NCBI GenBank assembly: GCA_029983495.1
Contig: JASBZJ010000012.1
Location: 1-17,732, forward strand
Length of the DNA stretch: 17,732 nucleotides
Source of the DNA: Porphyromonas sp.
Lineage (GTDB): Bacteria > Bacteroidota > Bacteroidia > Bacteroidales > Porphyromonadaceae
Direction of reading: 5' to 3'
Under the pieces are notes generated by a model. That model saw only the letters and a program-made list of their open reading frames with translations. It made no database searches and was not told the DNA's origin. Positions 15,632 to 17,732 of the stretch are shown here, piece by piece (within the stretch, counting starts at the first letter, position 1; each line of letters starts with the position of its first letter). The position numbers were made by a program, and so were the translations under genes.

Positions 15632-16501
15632 TTATTCCCCCTGAGGAAGTGTATCTTCAAGTTTTCCTAGTATATGCGTTAGCTGTTCTTCTGTGTCGAA
15701 GGCAATGGTAAGTTTGCCTTTTCCATTTGCATCGGCCACCAATTGAACAGGTGCAGCAAAGTAAAGCGATAACTGCTCGCTTAAGTGCTTGTACGTTTCA
15801 CGCTGGGGGGCTTTAGCGACTTTTTCTTTTCCTTGCTTTATTTCTTTACACCGTCGCTCAACCTGCCTAACGCTTAACCCCTTGTTCAGTATTTCGTTAT
15901 AGAGGCTAAGCCTATCCTCCAACTCTGGTAAGGAAAGTAAAGCACGTGCGTGCCCCATATCAATCTTTCCGTGTGTAAGTCCAAGCTGGATTTCGGCAGG
16001 TAAATTAAGCAACCGAAGCTGATTGCTTATTGCAGCACGGCTTTTACCCACCCGTTGCGAAAGGCTTTCCTGCGACATACCAGGGTTATCGAGCAAACGC
16101 TTATAGGCTAGAGCAACCTCTATGGCATTCAAATCTTCACGTTGCACGTTTTCAATTAATGCCATATCCATCATTACTTCATCGCTTGCCGTTCGAATGT
16201 AGGCTGGTATACGAGTTAAACCTGCTAACTTGCTGGCACGCCAACGCCTTTCGCCCGAAATAATCATATAAGTACCATCGGGCATCTCGCGCAAGGTTAT
16301 AGGTTGTACTAATCCAATACTCTTTATGGATGAGGCAAGTTCTTCCAATGCTTGCTCCTCGAATAATGTACGGGGTTGCTCGGGGTTAGGCTTAATTTCA
16401 CTTATGGGCACATCGCTTATTGAACTACTGCCAGCAGCTTCGCCAAGAAGTGCTTCCAAACCACGTCCTAAAGCAGGTGTCGCTTTCTTTTTTCCTGTCA
16501 T
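15632..16501 (-). CDS. parB: ParB/Spo0J chromosome-partitioning CTPase
   Basis: ParB loads on parS sites, spreads as a CTP-dependent sliding clamp and stimulates ParA. The 289-residue product has the N-terminal LGRGLEALL motif (11-19) that contacts ParA, the ParB/Srx CTP-binding fold with GERRWRA (83-89) and ENVQREDLN (117-125), a helix-turn-helix (about 142-164, SQESLSQRVGKSRAAIS), and a C-terminal dimerisation segment (about 245-285). Length and motifs are normal for a chromosomal ParB. It starts 19 nt after parA. I found no full parS-like palindrome (TGTTTCACGTGAAACA type) in this window. Confidence 0.96.
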   Translation of the reverse strand: MTGKKKATPALGRGLEALLGEAAGSSSISDVPISEIKPNPEQPRTLFEEQALEELASSIKSIGLVQPITLREMPDGTYMIISGERRWRASKLAGLTRIPAYIRTASDEVMMDMALIENVQREDLNAIEVALAYKRLLDNPGMSQESLSQRVGKSRAAISNQLRLLNLPAEIQLGLTHGKIDMGHARALLSLPELEDRLSLYNEILNKGLSVRQVERRCKEIKQGKEKVAKAPQRETYKHLSEQLSLYFAAPVQLVADANGKGKLTIAFDTEEQLTHILGKLEDTLPQGE

Positions 16502-16520
16502 TTTTTCCGCTGCGTGTTTT

Positions 16521-17285
16521 TTAGCTATTTCTTCGAATAATCTCTTCAGCTAACTGTAGGTGATTTTCGGCACCACGACTTTCTATATCGTAAAGTATAA
16601 CGGGAACCCCATGGCTAGGGGCTTCGCTAAGCTTAACATTACGCTGTATTACTGTTTCGAACACAAGTTGTCCAAAATGGCTCTTTACCTCATCATAAAT
16701 CTGCTTTGCCAAACGTAGTCGTCCATCATACATGGTCATTAAAAAGCCTTCAATTTCCAGCTTACTATTCAATTGTGCTTTTATTATTCTAATGGTATTA
16801 AGCAACTTACTAATACCTTCCAGAGCAAAAAACTCACATTGAACAGGAATAATAACGCTATGGGCCGCCACTAAAGCATTCACTGTTATTAACCCTAACG
16901 AGGGCGAACAATCGATAAGGATATAATCATAACTGTCGGCTAAAGGGCGAAGTATCCGTTTCAGCATCGATTCACGTTCGTCCATTTTTAGCATTTCAAT
17001 TTCTGCTCCCACCAAGTCGATATGACTAGGAATAATATCAAGGTTCGTAACACTCGTTTTTCGAATCACTTCTTCGGGTGCAACACCATCAATAATACAC
17101 TCGTAAATGGTATAATGCCCATCCTGAGCCTGCGTACCCACGCCACTTGTAGTATTTGCCTGTGGGTCGGCATCAACTAACAGTACTTTTTTCTCGAGCG
17201 TAGCAAGCGAAGCGGCCAAATTTATCGAGGTTGTGGTTTTGCCCACACCGCCTTTTTGGTTTGCTAAAGCAATAATTTTACCCAT
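16521..17285 (-). CDS. parA: ParA/Soj chromosome-partitioning ATPase
   Basis: ParA is a DNA-binding ATPase whose gradient, consumed by ParB, moves the origin region. The 254-residue product has the deviant Walker A KGGVGKTT (11-18), the switch motif VDADPQANTT (37-46), Walker B YILIDCSPS (121-129), PVQCEFFALEG (147-157) and RNVKLSEAPSHG (215-226). Length is typical of short chromosomal ParA (Soj) proteins lacking an N-terminal helix-turn-helix, so autoregulation through its own HTH is not expected. It heads the operon parA-parB-DUF5683-mltD. A promoter box and an inverted repeat lie just upstream. Confidence 0.97.
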   Translation of the reverse strand: MGKIIALANQKGGVGKTTTSINLAASLATLEKKVLLVDADPQANTTSGVGTQAQDGHYTIYECIIDGVAPEEVIRKTSVTNLDIIPSHIDLVGAEIEMLKMDERESMLKRILRPLADSYDYILIDCSPSLGLITVNALVAAHSVIIPVQCEFFALEGISKLLNTIRIIKAQLNSKLEIEGFLMTMYDGRLRLAKQIYDEVKSHFGQLVFETVIQRNVKLSEAPSHGVPVILYDIESRGAENHLQLAEEIIRRNS

Positions 17286-17301
17286 AATCTCGTCATTCAG
17301 G

Positions 17302-17324
17302 GGTCGAAATTTGGTGTATCGACC
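17302..17324. promoter_or_regulatory. Inverted repeat in the parA leader (operator or hairpin candidate)
   Basis: GGTCGA (17302-17307) and TCGACC (17319-17324) are perfect 6-bp arms with an 11-nt spacer. The repeat lies between the -7 box (17329-17336) and the parA ATG (17283-17285), spanning the expected transcription start near 17322. It could be a repressor site or a leader hairpin. A chance 6-bp repeat cannot be excluded. Confidence 0.45.
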
Positions 17325-17328
17325 ATGG

Positions 17329-17336
17329 CAAAGGTA
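17329..17336 (-). promoter_or_regulatory. Bacteroidota-type -7 box for parA-parB-DUF5683-mltD
   Basis: Minus-strand TACCTTTG is an exact TAnnTTTG match, identical in all eight bases to the box before DUF5606. A T-rich stretch (ATTTTTC) lies about 15-20 nt upstream but no exact TTTG -33. The expected leader is about 37 nt. Confidence 0.65.
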
Positions 17337-17501
17337 GTTGTTTCTTGAAAAATTGCGCTTTACTGTCGATAACTCGTCTCACACTTCCATTCATCAATAG
17401 CCTTATTCCCCCTGCAACATAAACCCTAATTGAAACCTAAATATCACATTTAATTCGTTACAATTTCGAATTGATATGTGTATGTAGAAATAGAGCCTTG
17501 A

Positions 17502-17548
17502 TATAATGAGACCTTTGCACGGTAGCAAGTCACATTATAGGTCATTAT
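17502..17548. repeat. Overlapping alternative inverted repeats
   Basis: TATAATG (17502-17508) is the exact reverse complement of CATTATA (17533-17539). ATAATGAgACC (17503-17513) also pairs with GGTCATTAT (17540-17548) if one G is bulged. The two pairings share the same left arm and are mutually exclusive. The left arm leads into GAGACCTTTGCAC. Confidence 0.5.
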
Positions 17549-17557
17549 CTACTTGGT

Positions 17558-17573
17558 AATGAATGTATTCATT
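17558..17573. repeat. Perfect short palindrome AATGAAT-GT-ATTCATT
   Basis: Two 7-bp perfect arms separated by GT. It fits a dimeric regulator site or a small cruciform in size; nothing nearby shows which protein would bind. Confidence 0.5.
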
Positions 17574-17607
17574 TGAACGCTTAAACACTTATTTGAGGGA
17601 AACTGTA

Positions 17608-17638
17608 GGGGAGGATCTGCGTGTCTGCGTGTCCGCCC
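17608..17638. repeat. GC-rich imperfect stem with tandem TGCGTGTC duplication in the loop
   Basis: GGGAGGA (17609-17615) pairs with TCCGCCC (17632-17638) with one A/G mismatch. The loop region contains TGCGTGTC twice in tandem (17618-17625, 17626-17633). Removing one copy would leave an 8-nt loop, so the duplication seems to have enlarged an originally tighter REP-like hairpin. Confidence 0.5.
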
Positions 17639-17693
17639 GCACATGTTGCAAATTTGTTTGTTCGTGCGTGATAGTAATTGTAGGGCGGTATGT

Positions 17694-17709
17694 CAAAACT
17701 CTTGTTTTG
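17694..17709. repeat. Perfect CAAAAC-TCTT-GTTTTG hairpin
   Basis: Six perfect base pairs with a four-base loop near the window end, followed by TTTC and then a T-run at 17722-17727. It could be a weak terminator for a gene beyond the window, but the stem is AT-rich. Confidence 0.35.
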
Positions 17710-17732
17710 TTTCACCCCCAATTTTTTGCTTC

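Larger units (their letters stand above)
17286..17732. other. Gene-free region with clustered repeats upstream of parA
   Basis: No reading frame of useful length is visible in these 447 nt. The first 50 nt hold the parA promoter and inverted repeat. From about 17337 to 17500 the sequence is AT-rich and unremarkable. From about 17500 to the end it carries overlapping inverted repeats, a perfect AATGAAT palindrome, a GC-rich patch with an 8-bp tandem duplication, two TGTAGGG copies 75 nt apart and a perfect CAAAAC/GTTTTG hairpin. The composition of 17604-17645 is clearly richer in G and C than the rest of the window. It may be the edge of a mobile-element remnant or a REP-like repeat; I cannot identify it. 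Confidence 0.6.

Noticed and set aside
15790..15805. GTTTCACGC resembling a parS half-site within parB
   Set aside because: The match covers only one half and the palindrome is absent; probably chance.
17365..17373. TGTCGATAA, one mismatch from a DnaA box (TTATNCACA on the minus strand)
   Set aside because: A single imperfect copy without neighbours, AT-rich unwinding element or dnaA nearby does not support a replication origin.
17503..17520. GAGACCTTTGCAC as an insertion-sequence end
   Set aside because: It resembles termini I vaguely associate with Bacteroidota insertion sequences, but no transposase, matching second terminus or target duplication is visible, so I did not call a mobile element.

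Overview
The window looks like chromosomal DNA from a member of the Bacteroidota, most likely order Bacteroidales; I cannot name a genus. The reasons are the gene order murG-murC-ftsQ-ftsA-ftsZ-yqeY with no ddl, the lineage-typical DUF5606 and DUF5683 proteins, TAnnTTTG-type promoter boxes, general lack of Shine-Dalgarno sequences, and a secreted leucine-rich-repeat protein whose tail resembles a type IX secretion sorting domain. The DNA is AT-rich throughout the coding part.

Left block (1-9969, plus strand): the 3' part of a dcw (division and cell wall) cluster. ftsW enters from outside the window and is followed by murG, murC, ftsQ, ftsA, ftsZ, a GatB/YqeY-domain gene and a large outer-membrane-type protein with a degenerate helix-hairpin-helix region. 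The genes are packed with overlaps (murC/ftsQ 8 nt, ftsQ/ftsA 4 nt, ftsA/ftsZ 14 nt, yqeY/barrel gene 29 nt), so they are probably one transcript with translational coupling. Together they make lipid II (MurC, MurG), polymerise glycan strands (FtsW) and build the divisome (FtsQ, FtsA, FtsZ).

Middle (9970-11656): a 261-nt spacer with a promoter candidate, then a single secreted leucine-rich-repeat gene with seven exact 21-residue repeats, then a convergent intergenic region with two hairpins.

Right block (11657-17285, minus strand): two units, each preceded by a CAAAGGTA box (TAccTTTG on the minus strand). One is DUF5606 followed by kbl (glycine C-acetyltransferase). The other is parA-parB-DUF5683-mltD, which joins chromosome segregation genes to an envelope protein and a peptidoglycan lytic transglycosylase. 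A perfect inverted repeat lies across the expected parA transcription start.

Right end (17286-17732): 447 nt with no gene but many small repeats and palindromes, possibly remnants of a mobile or REP-like element.

Most of the window is conserved housekeeping DNA. I do not see a clearly new multi-gene system. The best items for a second look are the barrel protein with an N-terminal helix-hairpin-helix-like domain coupled to yqeY, the altered FtsZ T7 loop, the inverted repeat at the parA promoter, and the repeat-rich right end.
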